A stretch of 64,000 nucleotides of DNA. It comes from Crocodylus rhombifer (lineage: Eukaryota > Chordata > Crocodylia > Crocodylidae). The stretch is from assembly GCA_038503035.1 (NCBI GenBank), contig JAVSML010000955.1:129364-193363 (forward strand), read 5' to 3'. The notes below the pieces were generated by a model, which was not told the DNA's origin, made no database searches, and saw only the letters and a list, made by a program, of their open reading frames with translations. The position numbers were made by a program, and so were the translations under genes. Shown here one piece after another: positions 46,698 through 60,012 of the stretch. Position 1 is the stretch's first letter. Every line of letters starts with the position of its first letter.

Positions 46698-47035
46698 ATG
46701 CTAAAGCAAGTACTGAATGACTACACAGTACAAACTTTGCAGTGTGAGTTGTATGTACGTGCACTCACAGAACACTATACTGGCTGAAAAAATGGGAGAA
46801 CAGTTTTGGTCAAATATGGCCAAGAAAGAAAAACAACAAGAAAATTCAAAATATTAGGCCTTGGAATTAGTACATTATACACTTTTCATTCTGAAATGAT
46901 TATTTCTTATTGACCTTTTTTTTAAAGGGGATTAAATAATTGAAAAAAAATTATATGAAGTCTTAAGTGTTAAGTTAAATAAATGTTTTGGATTGCACTG
47001 AAATTAATATTATTTTAGATTGATCCAAAAGCAGT
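46698..47035. other. No gene seen
   Basis: AT-rich spacer between two antisense CR1 copies. Confidence 0.5.
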
Positions 47036-49447
47036 TTTCATAGTTTCATAGTTTCTAGGGTTGGAAGGCACCTGAGTAGATCATCTAGTCCGACCCCCTG
47101 CCATGGCGGGAAAGAGTACTGGGGTCAAGTGAATCCAGCAAGGTGTACACCTAGCCTCCTCTTAAAGACCCCCAGGGTAGGAGCCAGCACCACTTCTCTT
47201 GGAAGTTGGTTCCAGACCCTAGCCGCCCTGACTGTGAAGTAGTGCCTCCTGATATCTAGCCTAAATCTACCCTCTGCCAGCTTGTGACCGTTATTCCTGG
47301 TCACTCCTGGTAGTGCTCGGGGGAACAGGGACTTCCCCAGTGCCTGCTGGTCCCCCCTAACTAGTTTGTAACAGGCCACTAGATCCCCCCTCAGCCTTCT
47401 CTTCTGGAGGCTGAACAGGTTCAGGTCCTGTAGCCTGTCCTAATAGGGCCTTCCCTGCTGCCCCCGATCATGTGAGTGGCCCTCCTCTGGACCCTCTCCA
47501 TGTTCTCCACATCCCTCTTGAAGTGCAGCACCCAGAACTGGACGCAGTACTCCAGCTGCTGCCTGACCAGTGCCACATAGAGGAGGAGGATCACCTCCTT
47601 CGACCTGCTTGAGATGCATCTGTGGATGCATAACAAGGTGTGGTTGGCCTTCCTGACTGCATCCCCACACTGCCGGCCCATGTTCATCTTGGCATCAATG
47701 ATGACTCCAATATTCTTTTTTGCCTGTGTACTGACAAGAAGGGAGCTCCCCAACCTATAGGTATGGTGCCGGTTGTTTCTCCCCAGGTGCATCACTTTGC
47801 ACTTCTTGGTGTTGAATCCCATCCTATTCTCATCCGCCCACCCTTGAAACCTGTCTAGGTCCGATTGCAGCCTATTCCTCCCTTCTAGCATGCCCACATC
47901 CCCCCACATCTTAGTGTCATCAGCAAATTTGAACAGGGTGCTTTTTACCCCCTCGTCCAAGTCACTGATGAAGATGTTGAACAGTGAGGGCCTGAGGACC
48001 GAGCCCTGTGGAACCCCATTGCCCACATCCCTCCAAGTTGAAAATGACACATCCACCACCACTTTCTGGGTGTGGTCCTCCATCCAGTTGGTGACTCAGT
48101 TGACTGTGTGGGTGTCGACACCACAGTCCCCCAGTTTCTTAATGAGAACGGGGTGAGAGACAGTGTCAAAGACCTTCCGAAAGTCCAGGAAGACTATGTC
48201 CACTGCTACCCCTGCATCTAAGGATTTGGTGACCTGGTTGTAGAAGGCCACCAGGTTGGTCTGACAGGACCTGCCTCTAATGAACCGTGTTGGTTGCCCC
48301 TAAGCATAATCTCCCCTTCTGACCCCTTGTGGATATGCGCCAGAATAATTTTCTCAAAAAGCTTGCCCAGGATTGAGGTAAGACTAACTGGCCTATAGTT
48401 TTCTGGGTCCTCCTTCCTCCCCTTTTTGAAGATGGGAACCACATTGGCCCTCTTCCAGTCTTCTGGCACCACACCAGAGCACCACAAGTGCTCGTGAAAT
48501 TATGCCAGGGGTCCTGCATTGACCTCAGCCAATTCCCTCAGTACTATAGGGTGGAGATCATCCAGACCAGCTGATTTGAATACATCCAGTCCCTCCAGAA
48601 GTTTCCTAACTAGTTCCTCACTAACCCTTGGCCTAGTTGCACCTCCCTTGGGATCCAAGAGGGGCCCTGGGGAGTGACTGGTCCAGTCCCTGCTTAGGAA
48701 AATGGAGGCAAAGAAATCACTAAATATGTTGGCTTTGTCATCTGGTGTGATGACCAAATTTCCTAATGTGTCCTGCAGGGGACCCACATTACCCGGAACC
48801 TTCTTTTTACCTCCTATGTATTTAAAAAAGGACTTCTTGTTGTCCTTAATCTGGGAAGCTAGTCCCAGTTCCATCTCTACCTTGGCCTTCCTGACTGTCC
48901 CCCTGCACTCGTGAGCAACTGCATTATAGTCCTCCCTGGTGATGCCCCCCCTTTCCATCGGGTGTACACCTCCCTTTTTGCTAGTAGACATTCCCAGATG
49001 CTTTTGGTGAGCCATGGGGGCTTATGTGCCCTCCTGCACCCTTTGTTTAGTGTTGGGATTACCTCCCTTTGGGCTTGGAGGATCATCTCCTTAAGAAGCG
49101 ACCACTCTCCTTGGACATCTGGCTCCCCTCCCCTCTGGGACCTCAGTGCTTCCCCTACTATTCTCCTTAGCTCATTGAAGTCCACCCTCCTGAAATCTAG
49201 GGCTGCTACCTTGCTGTAGGCCTTTGCCACCTTGCTCTGGATGGTGATTTCCAGCAGGCGATGATCACTGTCGCCCAGGTGGTCGAGCACCTGCAGCCCC
49301 CTCACCAGGTCATCTCCTGTGGCCAGCACCAGGTCCACAAGGCATCTCCCCTGGTGGGGCTGTGCACCTCCTGGGTTAGATGGAGGTACTGCATTCTGAC
49401 TAGGAACTTACGTGAGTGGTCAGACCTGGCTAACTGCTCTTCCCAGC
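47036..49447 (-). mobile_element. CR1 LINE, antisense, about 2.4 kb, frame-broken ORF2
   Basis: Minus-strand CR1 from the end of the endonuclease domain (GDSDHRLLEI segment near 49230-49270) through the linker, reverse transcriptase and C-terminal region to a 3' tail with repeated ACTATGAA units near 47036-47055. ORF2 is split among frames at 48877-49338, 48500-49015, 48218-48487, 47421-48083 and 47125-47379. FADD is intact at 47916-47927 and VPQGSV precedes it. It is 5'-truncated at about 49447. The sequence resembles the copy at 32411-34133 more than the one at 42762-46697, so at least two CR1 subfamilies are present. Confidence 0.9.
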
Positions 49448-50809
49448 AGATGTCTGGAAAAGTTTTTCTGAATGCTGTTTATTTTAATTTCACGGCTGAA
49501 TGTAAAATTCCAAACAGCTGTACTAATAATATAAACTATGTATAAACAATAGTTTTATATTCAGATTTGCTTACGGTTGCCAAATTCTGCATGTTTGCAT
49601 ACAAATTTCAGCATTCAGATTTCCAGTTTCTGTAAAGAATTCCACTTTGTTTAAAACAAGCATTATTACTTTCACAAAATTTCTAAAAGCAATTGTGAAA
49701 TCACAGCCATTTCTTTTGAAACATTTAGAATAAGGGTATCTAGAATATTCAGGAATCCAGAATATTCTGGATTTCCGCTGGAAAAAACATGTAAAAAAAT
49801 CACAGCAATATATTCACAGTATATATATTCACACAATATATAATCACAGAATATTCATGGAAAATTAATAACTCTCTTTATAGGTTTTTGCTAAAAAGGC
49901 ATTGTAACAGTGTTACATTGATATATTTCTTGCATTTGTCTCCTTTTTATTATCTAGAAGATTTATTTCTCTGTTTAGGTAGTTGATATAAAGCGATTTC
50001 ATAATGCTCTTTATTTATCACTATGTGCCACATCTTTCCCAAATCACTCCATTTGTGTAGAGACCTGGAGAAGTCCTTTGTACTATCTATCAGTTACCAA
50101 AAGAAAAATAACTTTAATTAATTTTAAAATAAAGCACCCTTAATTTGCACGAAGAGTAATTGAAAGTTCACTCTGTAACTTATTTTCTGTTCTCTATTAA
50201 AAACCTAATTAGGTCAAATTGTCTACTTGGTTGATAAATGTTTGCTTAGTTTTATAAAGTAAAACTGATCTGCACCACATCAAGAAATACTTGCATACTA
50301 TCTTAGATAAATATGCAGGATTATACTTATTAGTTAGATTTTTTACCATTACAGTTATTTATGGCTCTCGACCTAATAGACCAAATATAACAAAAATAAT
50401 TTTAAAGTCACATTTGTCATCTGGACAGTTCACCTCTTCTAACAAAATCAAACGTACAGGTTCTACCTTTCATTTGAAAGATAGTTTCAGTAGAAGAGCT
50501 TGTCAAATGTTCTTAATTTAAGGCATAATTATTGAAATCTGTCATTTTCATTGACTCAGCTCTATTTTGGATATTTCAGCTATTAAAACATAAGTTTTAG
50601 GTGTTGAAGGTTGCCATAATGATAAACATTTTTCACCAGCATACAAATTGCAGACTTATTTTACACTGAAGACAAGCAAGGATCTTCTGGAATTAGTGCA
50701 GTTAAACCTTACATTGTTATGAGTGATTTACAGGATTGATTATGATGCCAACATTTCATATGGCTGCAAGACTATCTGAAATCCATAGCAAACATTGGCA
50801 CAACAGTTG
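49448..50809. other. AT-rich sequence, no gene seen
   Basis: Holds a perfect 20-bp palindrome (49754-49773, centred on GAATATTC) and degenerate ATATTCACA repeats at 49805-49860. No coding signal. Confidence 0.5.
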
Positions 50810-51110
50810 CTTGGGTCAACATGGTGTGGAGGGACTGGCTGGGGCATGAGGTGCTACAGTATGATCAGCAGACAACCTCCCCACTGTAGCACCTTCATGC
50901 CCCAGCCAGCCAGTCCCATCACTGTCTACGTGTGCATTGCAGTGGAGTAAATAACTACATGATAGAATAGTACCTGTGTCTGACAGTACTATGCTATGGT
51001 GGAGTTAATTAGTTTACTCTGGCCTAATAGTCTGTCACATGGAGATAGAGTCACTTTACTGCAACTCCACAGTAAGCATCTCATGTAGATGTCCCCAATG
51101 CTGTCTAAAG
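50810..51110. mobile_element. Possible MITE with internal hairpin
   Basis: Contains a strong imperfect hairpin: arms 50831-50859 and 50884-50917, matching over GGGACTGGCT, GGGGCATGA and GGTGCTACAG. GTAGATGTCC near 51087-51096 resembles the ends of Harbinger-type MITEs in reptiles. Boundaries are not established. Confidence 0.4.
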
Positions 51111-54100
51111 TCCTTTTTACACAGAAATTCTAAGTGGCTGCTGGAGCTCTTAGTACATGGGATGTCTGCACATTAACACCTGAAACTAATTTTAAGTACT
51201 TGTTATGCAGCTCAGTTATGCCGCTCTAGGGCAGGATTGTCTCTGATCCATATTACCTAGCTCACGTTACACTAGGTTTAGCCACTCTAGGATACACCTT
51301 AATGTAAATATCCCACCTCAACAAGCCCCTTGCCCTGCGGCTCAATTTGGGCCCACTGCTTCCCCCACCCTCCGGAACACCCCAGATCCCCATTTGCTGT
51401 CCTCCCTTGTTTACTTGTTCCTGCCCTCAAGGTCTGTCCTAGGGAGCAGATAGGGAAGGGTTAAACTGCCTGTCCAGACACCATGGGTGCTCTCCAGGCC
51501 AGGCTTAGCCAGGAGAAAAGCAATAGCCTGATAATGGCAGCAGCAGCAGCAGTGGCTGGGCAGGCAAATTAATCCTTCCTACCTTCTCCCTGGAACTGAC
51601 ACCACAGATAGCCACAAGTAAAGGCGGGGTGGAGGGAGCAGAGGGAGTAGACAAGCCCTTGGGCTGGGCCCTGGGGAGAGAGGGAAGGGAGCATGAGGGA
51701 AGCCTGGAATGGGAGTAGGGGAAGAAACGGGGGTTACCTTTCAGTCTTCCAAGACTCTGTTAGCCTACAGTGTGACTCTTCCAAACTCGAGCTAGCACTA
51801 ACGCTGATCAATATTTTGCAACTCACAATATAAGGTGCAACAAAATCCTATTACTGATTAGTTTGTTTAACATATGTCTGATATCATAAGTATCTATATT
51901 TATACTTTCTGATAGATCTAACACGTTAAAATTTGCTAATGACTAGTATATTTTATACACTTTACAGTATATGGCAGTATTTATGAATATAAGTAAACTA
52001 CTTATGTGCAAGTACCATACCATACTTTTTGCTTTTTTTTTTTGAGGAACACCCATAAAAGCTGAAGCAGGATCATTTTGTAAAATACTTGCATGCCAGC
52101 TTTACAAATAAGCAATGAATTGCAAGAACTGTACTCAATGTTTATAAAAAAAAACTTTTTTTTTCTAAACTCTAGGTTTTATAGTTTCAAAGTCTTCAAA
52201 AATAAGATACCAGGACTTATAATGTTAAGAAGCCATATTATTCTTATCTGATACTTTATTTCTTACAGGCATTGCTGCCAGTGACACTGACACTTGTCAT
52301 GATTTTAGTGTACTTTATTAAACTGATTCAGCGGTTTTAAGTACTCATTATAACTAACTGTCTTAAGGGTCAGATCTGTGGAAGTGAGATGCTCTATTAA
52401 AAACTGAACCACAAAAGGATTATGAAAAAGGTGAAATTCTGCCTCTATTGAAGCAATTGAGGATTTTTCACACTCTCTATTCTTGCAATTTTAGAATATT
52501 ACTACAAATATAAGTTATTATGCCTTTAAAGAACAAACTGAAAAGGAAATGAGGAGTCTGAGATTCAGACATATTAGAATATACCCTTCAATATACCTTT
52601 ATATATATATTCTTCAGTATACCCTTATGTAAATAAGGTAATTTTCTCCTACCAGAAAGCCTACAGAAGCAGTGTCGGGAGAAGTCACCAATCAAGACAT
52701 CCCTACCATGTAATGTTCCTATGTAATCCCATCCCTTAACTTGTTGCCTAGAAAATACTGTAGCACATACTTCTTGTCCCACAGATTATCTGAGATTTGT
52801 CAGAATCCCTGAAGAAAGTGGCTGTCATGAGTAAGTCCTCTGTAATGGCTTTAGATCTCTTCTGAGTCCTGAAGCATCTCTTCCTACTCTTCTTTCTATC
52901 CTCTCTATTACCTTTCCTCCCCACCCCGCCACCCCTGCCTATTAATTCAGTAGACTTGCTTCATGACTCTCTCTTTGGATTGCGGTGGTTTCTTAACATG
53001 GAGCTGTGTTCAGAAAAGCTGATTCATCTCCAGTCCAAAGCATTTGCATTATTGAACTCCACAAAGCAGAATTCTAATCAGAATATGTATCTTAGCTCCA
53101 AGAACCCTGTCCTCAAGCCCACCCTGGATCTCAACCTCTTGGATCACAGGCCTTTTGAAATGCTGCATTTTGTTTGTTTTATATGTGATTGTTAAAATGA
53201 TCTGTTCCAACATACCTGCATCTTACATCAGATCAGAAATTTCCACTAGGAAATTTCATCACTTCAATAAGATTCTGTCAGCATTTGCAATGCCAATTAA
53301 AAAAAAAAGAACAACAGACATGAGGAATAGTCATTTAATAGTTCTTTTGTACTCTGTGAGAATTAGCCTGAGAAAAATGTTGTGGCAGAAAGAAGACAAT
53401 TCATAATTTAGAAGTCAGTAGTTAGATTAACCTCATGGAATCAAAAAGATGAATTGGACTGTTGCTGAAGAGACTTACCTTAGGCAAAAGGTACCCTAAG
53501 CCTTAACAGGATACACTTGACAACAGTTGTGTATTGCAAAGTTCCTAGATTTGATTTCTAGGAAGTTACTCTTTTCACTGGTATACTCTCCTGGAAGCCA
53601 GGATCATGTTGTTTCATAATTTAATGTACAACCCATTATACTAGTTTCTCATTTCCCACCAAAAACAAAAGTAAAATGATGTACTTGCATATCATTTTCT
53701 CTGTGTAATATTCAGTGCCAGCCTTTGGCACTTAGATTTTTCTACCTGGCCCGCACTGTCCACTACTTTAATGGCTGACAGCTTGGCCAGCAGTGTAGAT
53801 TATTAAAGTTGCCGAGGGTCCTCACCTCCCACATCTTGGATGTAAAAAAATCTTGGGAAGGATAATGTTGACCTCTCTCCCTTCAGCACTATGACACCTA
53901 CACATGTTGTAGCTTCGGTCTGGGGCTCCATCTCCCCTACACCCCACCTAACACCACTGTTAGGTGCAATGTCAAGTCTGATGTAAATTTGTCTTGCCTT
54001 GCTTAGTTACGAGAGTGTCTGCCACAATAATAGTAGCACAGGCTAGAAGTGACAATGTCCACAATAAATATCTCTATTTCTACTCAGTCCCACATCTTTT

Positions 54101-54711
54101 CCATATGCAGGGAATGTTGCCTTCTTACTCATGGTTTCGTTACTCTCCTTTTCTTCTTTGTCTTTCAGATTTGCCATCAATCCAACTCTGGTTGCTGGTA
54201 TTTGCCTCCCATGGACGCTGCTCCAGTAAGTCTACTGACTCTTTTGAGTCTGCTTTGGTGATCAGCCTTTCTAAAATAGGCCTCCACCAATCAACCCTGC
54301 TAGGGCATTCCACCTTCTCACATGGTTCCAACTGAGGCAGGAAACTCACTTCTGGTTCCTTTTCAACTCTGACCATGGCAGGTTTTAAACTGGTGCCTGT
54401 GTTTCACCCCACGAATCAGTGCCAGCATGTACTTACAAGAAGTGCCCACACTGGAGGTGGATGCTTTCTCCTTCCCTTCTGCTGCCAGCAGCCAGTCATC
54501 TCTTAGTCCCAGTGTTTGCAGTAAGTCCCTCGATATGGCGGATTCTTCTTCTCTGCCACACTTTTCTGGTAAATTTTTAGCCTGCTTGCATACATAAACA
54601 ATAGGTTCAAATGAAATCTCACTCTTTGTTCAGTCACTACATGGAATCATGTCACCGCATGAAATTCCTATGTAGAATAGGAAATACCACTACCAGTAAT
54701 ATTACCAGCAT
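51111..54711. other. No gene identified
   Basis: 51300-51740 is GC-richer, with a (CAG)n patch at about 51538-51552. The rest is AT-rich. A minus-strand frame at 54140-54376 is charged and stop-free for 78 codons but unrecognised. The poly-T/poly-A tracts at 52028-52042 and 52146-52164 are simple. Confidence 0.45.
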
Positions 54712-56297
54712 GATCCAGGTTTTTCCTTTACCACCAAAAATGGAGATAAATGCAGATTTCTCATTTCACCTGAGAAAAATGTGGATTTCTCATTTTTACA
54801 GAGAAACACATTGATTTTGCACTTTTGCAAAGACCTGTCTGCACGCTGGCAGAGTTCCATCCTGCAAAGGGCTGGGAGGAGCAGGATGAGGGCGGTCAGG
54901 CAGGGGTGCCATGTGCAGCCTGGAGAGTAGTTCCCACAAGTAAATCAGGGGAGAGGAATTGATAGGGAGGGAGGGAGTTGAGCAAGGCTGGGGTTGGGGC
55001 TGGGGCTGCTGCTGCTGCCCAACTAGACAGTGCATGGGGCTTGGGGCCAGGGCCAGAATGCACAGCCACTGGGACCCAGTAGAGAGAGGGAGAGATCTGT
55101 AAGTGGCTTATCTGGGGGATGTGGGGGATGATGCTAGCTCCCCACTGCTCTATGAACTCCCAGGGAAGCAGGGGGACCCATGCCTCCCAGATCTGTGAAT
55201 GGGGAAGGGGTGGGCTGCCCACTGCAGGCTCAGGTTCCCCACCCTGCTGCCATCCACCAGGGCATCTGCAGCCCAGTGGGCATAACCCGGCATGGCAAGG
55301 CAGAGTAGAGCCAGGTGGGGAAGCTTATTGCCACTGTGAACCCCACACTGTCTTAGTGATGCATTCCCTGACCACCCAGTACCATCAGGGGCAGCAGAGT
55401 GGGACTGTTCCTGTCCCTGCTCTAGGGCAAGGCAGGGGACACTTCATCAAAGCAGAACAGGGCTTGCAGTGGCAATGAGCTTCACTAAGCCCTCCTCTGC
55501 TCTGCCACACCAGATCCTACCTGCTGGGCTGCAGAGGCAGGATCAAGAAAGGCAGCAGGACTGGGAACCCAACACTGTACACAGATCTGGGGTGCAAGGG
55601 TTCCTGCAGCAGTGGAGAGCCAGCCCCACCCTGCCCAAGCTGAAAGCAAGTGCACACAGCAGTAGAGAGGCAGCCCCACCCTGCCCAAGCCAAAAGCAGG
55701 CAGCCTGCACATGACCCTCACCATGGGCTCTGCTCTGGCCATGCTGCTTTTGGAAAAGGGGAAGCCAGGCTCCTCACTCTGCTACACTGCAGAAGCCACC
55801 ACCTCCTGTGGGAGGAAGCTGGGGCTTGGGTGTTGCTGCAGTGGGGAGGGGACTGTGGACCTGAGTCCCTGGCTTCATAGTCCTGGCAGCTGGGGGTCCC
55901 CTCCAGAAGGGCTGGGGGTATCAGGGTCTGTGGGGGGTTGGGGGGGGGGGGGGGGGGCCCCAGGGGGGGGGGGGGGGGGGGTGGTGAGGGAGGGGCCTGG
56001 GCTTGCATTCTGTGAGCTAAGGGGGCAGGGGGAGCTCTGATTTTCCGTAATAAAAAACCAAAAATCAAATGCCAAAATGTATAGGTATTTAGATTTTATT
56101 CTATTACGGTGATTGAGACACTAGCAGGCTTCCAAATTGCTTTACAATTGTAAATATATCAATAAAACATTGTGTTCAATTGATACCTATATATACTGTG
56201 GCATTTCATTTTAATTGTGGATCTGCGGGTTTTTATTAGAGAATTTGCCATTTTTCATCAGAGAATTCATATTTTTTTAACAAAGAAAACCAGGATC
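54712..56297. mobile_element. TIR-ended element, about 1.6 kb, GC-rich core
   Basis: The left end GATCCAGGTTTTTCCTTT and complemented right end GATCCTGGTTTTCTTTG form TIRs. Sub-terminal AGAGAA and TTTTTATTAGAG-type motifs recur on both sides and in the partial relative at 18815. AT-rich ends enclose a GC-rich core (about 54840-56030) with poly-G runs. No transposase is recognisable; core frames lack motifs. The TSD is unclear. Confidence 0.5.
55940..55981. repeat. Paired poly-G runs
   Basis: 18 G (55940-55957), then CCCCA, then 19 G (55963-55981). It can form G-quadruplexes, and run length is prone to sequencing error. Confidence 0.85.
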
Positions 56298-57601
56298 TCA
56301 CTGTGACCAGGTTTGGGCTTTCTGTGCACTTCACAAGGTGAAGAGTGTAAAATAGTACTGATCCTTTAATTTTTAAGATCTGGGCAACATTTTAAAAAAT
56401 ATTCTCCAAATATCTTCAAGGGTTTAGGCACCTAGACAATCAAACAGGACATCTTGAAGCTACAGCTTAATTTATAGGGAGCGTATGCTGTAATTTATCA
56501 AAATGAATGTCTTTTTTCCCCCCCTGTGGTATGAAATGGTATGCTTGCTTGACAGAACACATTATCTTATCTGCATAGAATAAAACTGATTAAAAATTTA
56601 ACTCTAGTTTCTTGCTCCAATTGTATGATGTGGGCTTTCATGAAGGGAAGAATGTTGATGCATGGATAAAGTCCAGCTATATGCAAAGCCGATATTTGTT
56701 CTCCCATTTCAAAGCAAATAAAGTTCTCATGTGCCATTTAAAAGCAAGAGTGGTGGAATACTGTGTTATATAACAACCAGGTTATCTTATGTCCTGTTTT
56801 CTTTCTTACTCATTGCCACTTTGCTGAGACTGTCATGGCATCATATAACCAATAAAAGTGCAAAAATATTGTTTCTTGGTTTCTTACAGCTAATTACTCT
56901 TCATACATGCACAGCACACTGGCCGTTTCTCCAGAGGCATACAATTAAAGGTCAAAAAATCTCCATTTGGGACAGAATTATTGCAACATCTGTCACTATT
57001 CTGTATTCTTATTGAATGTCCCTAATATGCTAGAAACAGTAAAACAATTCAGTCCAAATTAATAAGGAAATCAGTACAAGGTGAGAGAGCATTCAGTCTT
57101 CATAGGTACAATGAAAATGGAAATTTTCTATAAAGCATTGCATAGATAGATATACGGTTTTTTATTCATCTACACAGCTAAAATTCTTGTCTATTATTCT
57201 TTATTCTTTGTTTTAAATCTCTATTATCCTTTCTTATGGCTTTGACAAATTCTCTCTTATGCATCCAAAATGCTGATGCAGTGATCAGTCCTAATCAGCC
57301 ACTTTGAACATGGCAGCCTCCCTTTATAGTTATCTCTACCTTTCCCTTCCTCAGCTGGATCAGACAAACTACTTGTTTTTACCTTCACAGATCATCTCTC
57401 AGTCCACTACCAGGATGTTAGCCAAGTTGAGGTGGTAGTCAAGGATGTCAGCCTCCACTGGCCATTTTTTGCATTTTTCCTCCATACTTACTTTCATGTT
57501 GTCTTTCATGCTTGAGAGAAGTTCCTTTTAAACATCTACAAAGTTACGTGATCATCTGCCTACTCATCCCCTTCAAAATTCAACTTTGGCATGATGTCTA
57601 C
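56298..57601. other. AT-rich sequence, no gene seen
   Basis: Short frames without motifs; TCTAC at 57597-57601 is the left flank of the next LTR. Confidence 0.5.
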
Positions 57602-57772
57602 TATTGCAGGGCACTAAGGTGCCTGCTCCTTTAAGGGCTGAAACTGCTAGGGAGAGAGCCCTAGTAGTCAGTCAGGAACCCCTCAGCTGCAAGTTACCAT
57701 GGCAGCAGGAATGAGGGCATTAGCACCTGCACCTGCAGGTGGTCAGCTGTTCAGAGGAGCCAGGGCCTAGGG

Positions 57773-57782
57773 CATATATAAA
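57773..57782 (+). promoter_or_regulatory. LTR TATA box
   Basis: CATATATAAA, 171 bases into the LTR and about 190 bases before AATAAA, fitting U3-R-U5 order. Confidence 0.6.
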
Positions 57783-57963
57783 CCCCAAGGCTGGGGCAAG
57801 AGGCTCAGTTTTCTGCCAGCAGCTAAGGGGGAAGGAGCACTCCTAGAAGAAGCTAAGTGAAGAGGCTTGATTGCCCATCTCCTGCTTCTGGTAAGGTTAA
57901 GGGACTTCAGGAGCTCACCAGACCCTGGTCTACAAGGTATGTTGTGCTGGGGGAAGGGTGATT

Positions 57964-57969
57964 AATAAA
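57964..57969 (+). terminator. LTR polyadenylation signal
   Basis: AATAAA within ATTAATAAAGGGGC, downstream of the LTR TATA box. Confidence 0.5.
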
Positions 57970-58559
57970 GGGGCAGAGCACACCCTGAGCTGCTTACATT
58001 ATGTTATAGCCCAGGGGCTTCTATTTTGACTTCTTTTTGTAAACTGGAGGATCAGGTTGAGGCTATTGGGGAAGGAGGAGGCCTCACTGGGGGCCCACAA
58101 CAGTGCAGGGACCCCAGCACCAGTGTGGGTGCATTATCCAGGGTGCACAGACCCCAGCACCAAGGGGTACAGAGAGAAAGAGACGGGGGTGCAGAGCCCA
58201 GTGATGACCAGAGGTCAAGTCAAACTAAGGCCTCAGAGGACACTGTGAGAATGCCATCTGTGAGGCTTGGGACATGGTAAAGGGGTGGTTTGGAGCCATG
58301 CATCTAGCCCATAAGGCTGAAGGTGCCCTGAGAAGCAACCACTTTTGTGCAGGACTCAAAAGGGGTCCAAAAACCCACAGGACCCTGCAGGGTTCAGTAG
58401 GACTGTGCCCAATGTAAACTTGAGGGCAGCCTCCCTATTCATAATTATTACCAACAAGACATGGTGAATGAGAGAGAGGGTTCTCATTAGGCTGAATTGG
58501 CACGGTCAAGGGAACCCTAGGGATCCCACAGCCATCCCTGGGGATCCCATCCTGTGACA

Positions 58560-59789
58560 TCTAAAAAGAAGAAAAAAAATCTAAAGAAAACAAAATGTAG
58601 TTAGTGACTGCTGCCTATATGTTGACCAATAATATATCAGTGTTTCCTTGCCTTCCCTTTCCTGTCTCCACCACTTTCTTGTCTTATGCTTAGCTACCAT
58701 GCTTTGTTTTGTGTTTTGTGTAATGCAACACACTCATTTTATTTACAACATAAATATCTATTCAATATTACCAAGGATTTATCAGTGAATTGGTTTGGTT
58801 TCTACTTGGTCTATATCATAGGCACTATATATACACAAGATATAAAAACTATCTAACTGGAAGTTTCACTTCAAGAATTGCACATATCTAGGTTATTAAG
58901 AGGTTTTTCAGCTTTTCCCTAGAAAAGAAGGGGTTGGATAAGAAGTGGTCACGGATGATTTAGGAGTAGCCATGCTTGGAGTATACATGGAGGAGAAATA
59001 GTTAGAAGCCCAAGCTGCCCTTCCCTCTTCCTTCCTCCCCCCCCACCCCATACACATTTCTTGGAGATCATAGGAAGAGCTCTGAAGTACAGAGGTGTAA
59101 ATCTGAGAGGACCATGTGCAGCAGAAGGAAAATAAAGTAGAGCTGTATACATTGTTTGGTTAAAAAGTAATATTAAAGGAGATAAGTTCAGGAGGGAATA
59201 GGATGTCAGAAAGAAGAGTTCTGGCTGTCCTGCCAGGATGTGTAACACCTGGAATTGTATTTTTTGTCCCCAGGTTGCAGTGCAGAGCACAAGATATTCA
59301 GGTTTTCCATGGAGTTGGAAAATAATTTTTTCTCCTTCCTGTTGCTACAGTTGTTAACGGGGTTTTTCCTTACCTTCCCTAAAGACCATAGATCTTGGCC
59401 ATAGCCAAGGCTGAGGTGTAACAATGCTTCTGTTGGTAAAAAAAAATAATAATAATAATCCAGAGGTGCCTGGTAAGATTTCTGTTCTTCCAGTCAGGGC
59501 CAGACTAATAACAACATATCGAAACAGGAAGGAATTTTACCCCATGGTTGGATTAGTGTGGATCATGGTGGGTTTTCCCTTCCTCTGTGGAAGGGTTTGG
59601 GGCCATAGCCCAATCTTGGTACTGTTTAAGTGTATAAAATATTTCTTTCCTTGCAGCTGCAGGTTACTGACAGTGCTCTTGTCCCCCTGTGTTACCTGTG
59701 GCAACTTAGGGTGTACTTGATATTTTAGAACAGTGTGCCTGGTTGTTGTAAAAGAAATTTGTTCATGCCATTTTAAGAGTAGGTTAGAC
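58560..59789. other. No gene seen
   Basis: Unassigned sequence; a short (AAT)n run at about 59443-59458. Confidence 0.5.
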
Positions 59790-60012
59790 CAATGGGAGCC
59801 AACCTCTTTTGGTAGGCATACCACAAATTGGCCCCACACACTTGCTGACTACCACCCCAAGTGCCCTTCCCCTGGTTGTTCTGTTGCTCTATTTTTTGCT
59901 CACTACTATATTTAAAACTGTGCTGCCTGTCCCCTCCCCAGTCACCCATGTGCCACACACATGGGCTGCCCATGTTATTTGTAGCCCCTGTGCTGCAAGG
60001 TAGCCACCCAAA
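59790..60012. mobile_element. Possible short hAT insertion
   Basis: The left CCAATGGGAGCCAACCTCTTTTGG and complemented right GGGTGGCTACCTTGCA are loosely alike and of the ACC-type seen in short hAT elements. The element sits next to a CR1 tail. No TSD was proven. Confidence 0.35.

Larger units (their letters stand above)
57602..58559 (+). mobile_element. Solo LTR (958 bp), sense, same family as 31176-34741
   Basis: Starts TATTGCAGGGCACTAAGGTGCC (the second base of the canonical TG appears mutated) and ends CCCATCCTGTGACA. The flanks TCTAC and TCTAA agree at 4 of 5 bases. Order: CTTTAAGGG, TATA box 57773-57782, AATAAA 57964-57969, then a long U5-like part with GGAGGCCTCA and GAGGGCAGCCTCCC blocks, all found complemented in the 31-34.7 kb copy. 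No coding frame of interest. It serves as the uninterrupted reference for that nest. Confidence 0.8.

Noticed and set aside
55711..56075. Gly- or Pro-rich frames
   Set aside because: Translations of the poly-G runs.
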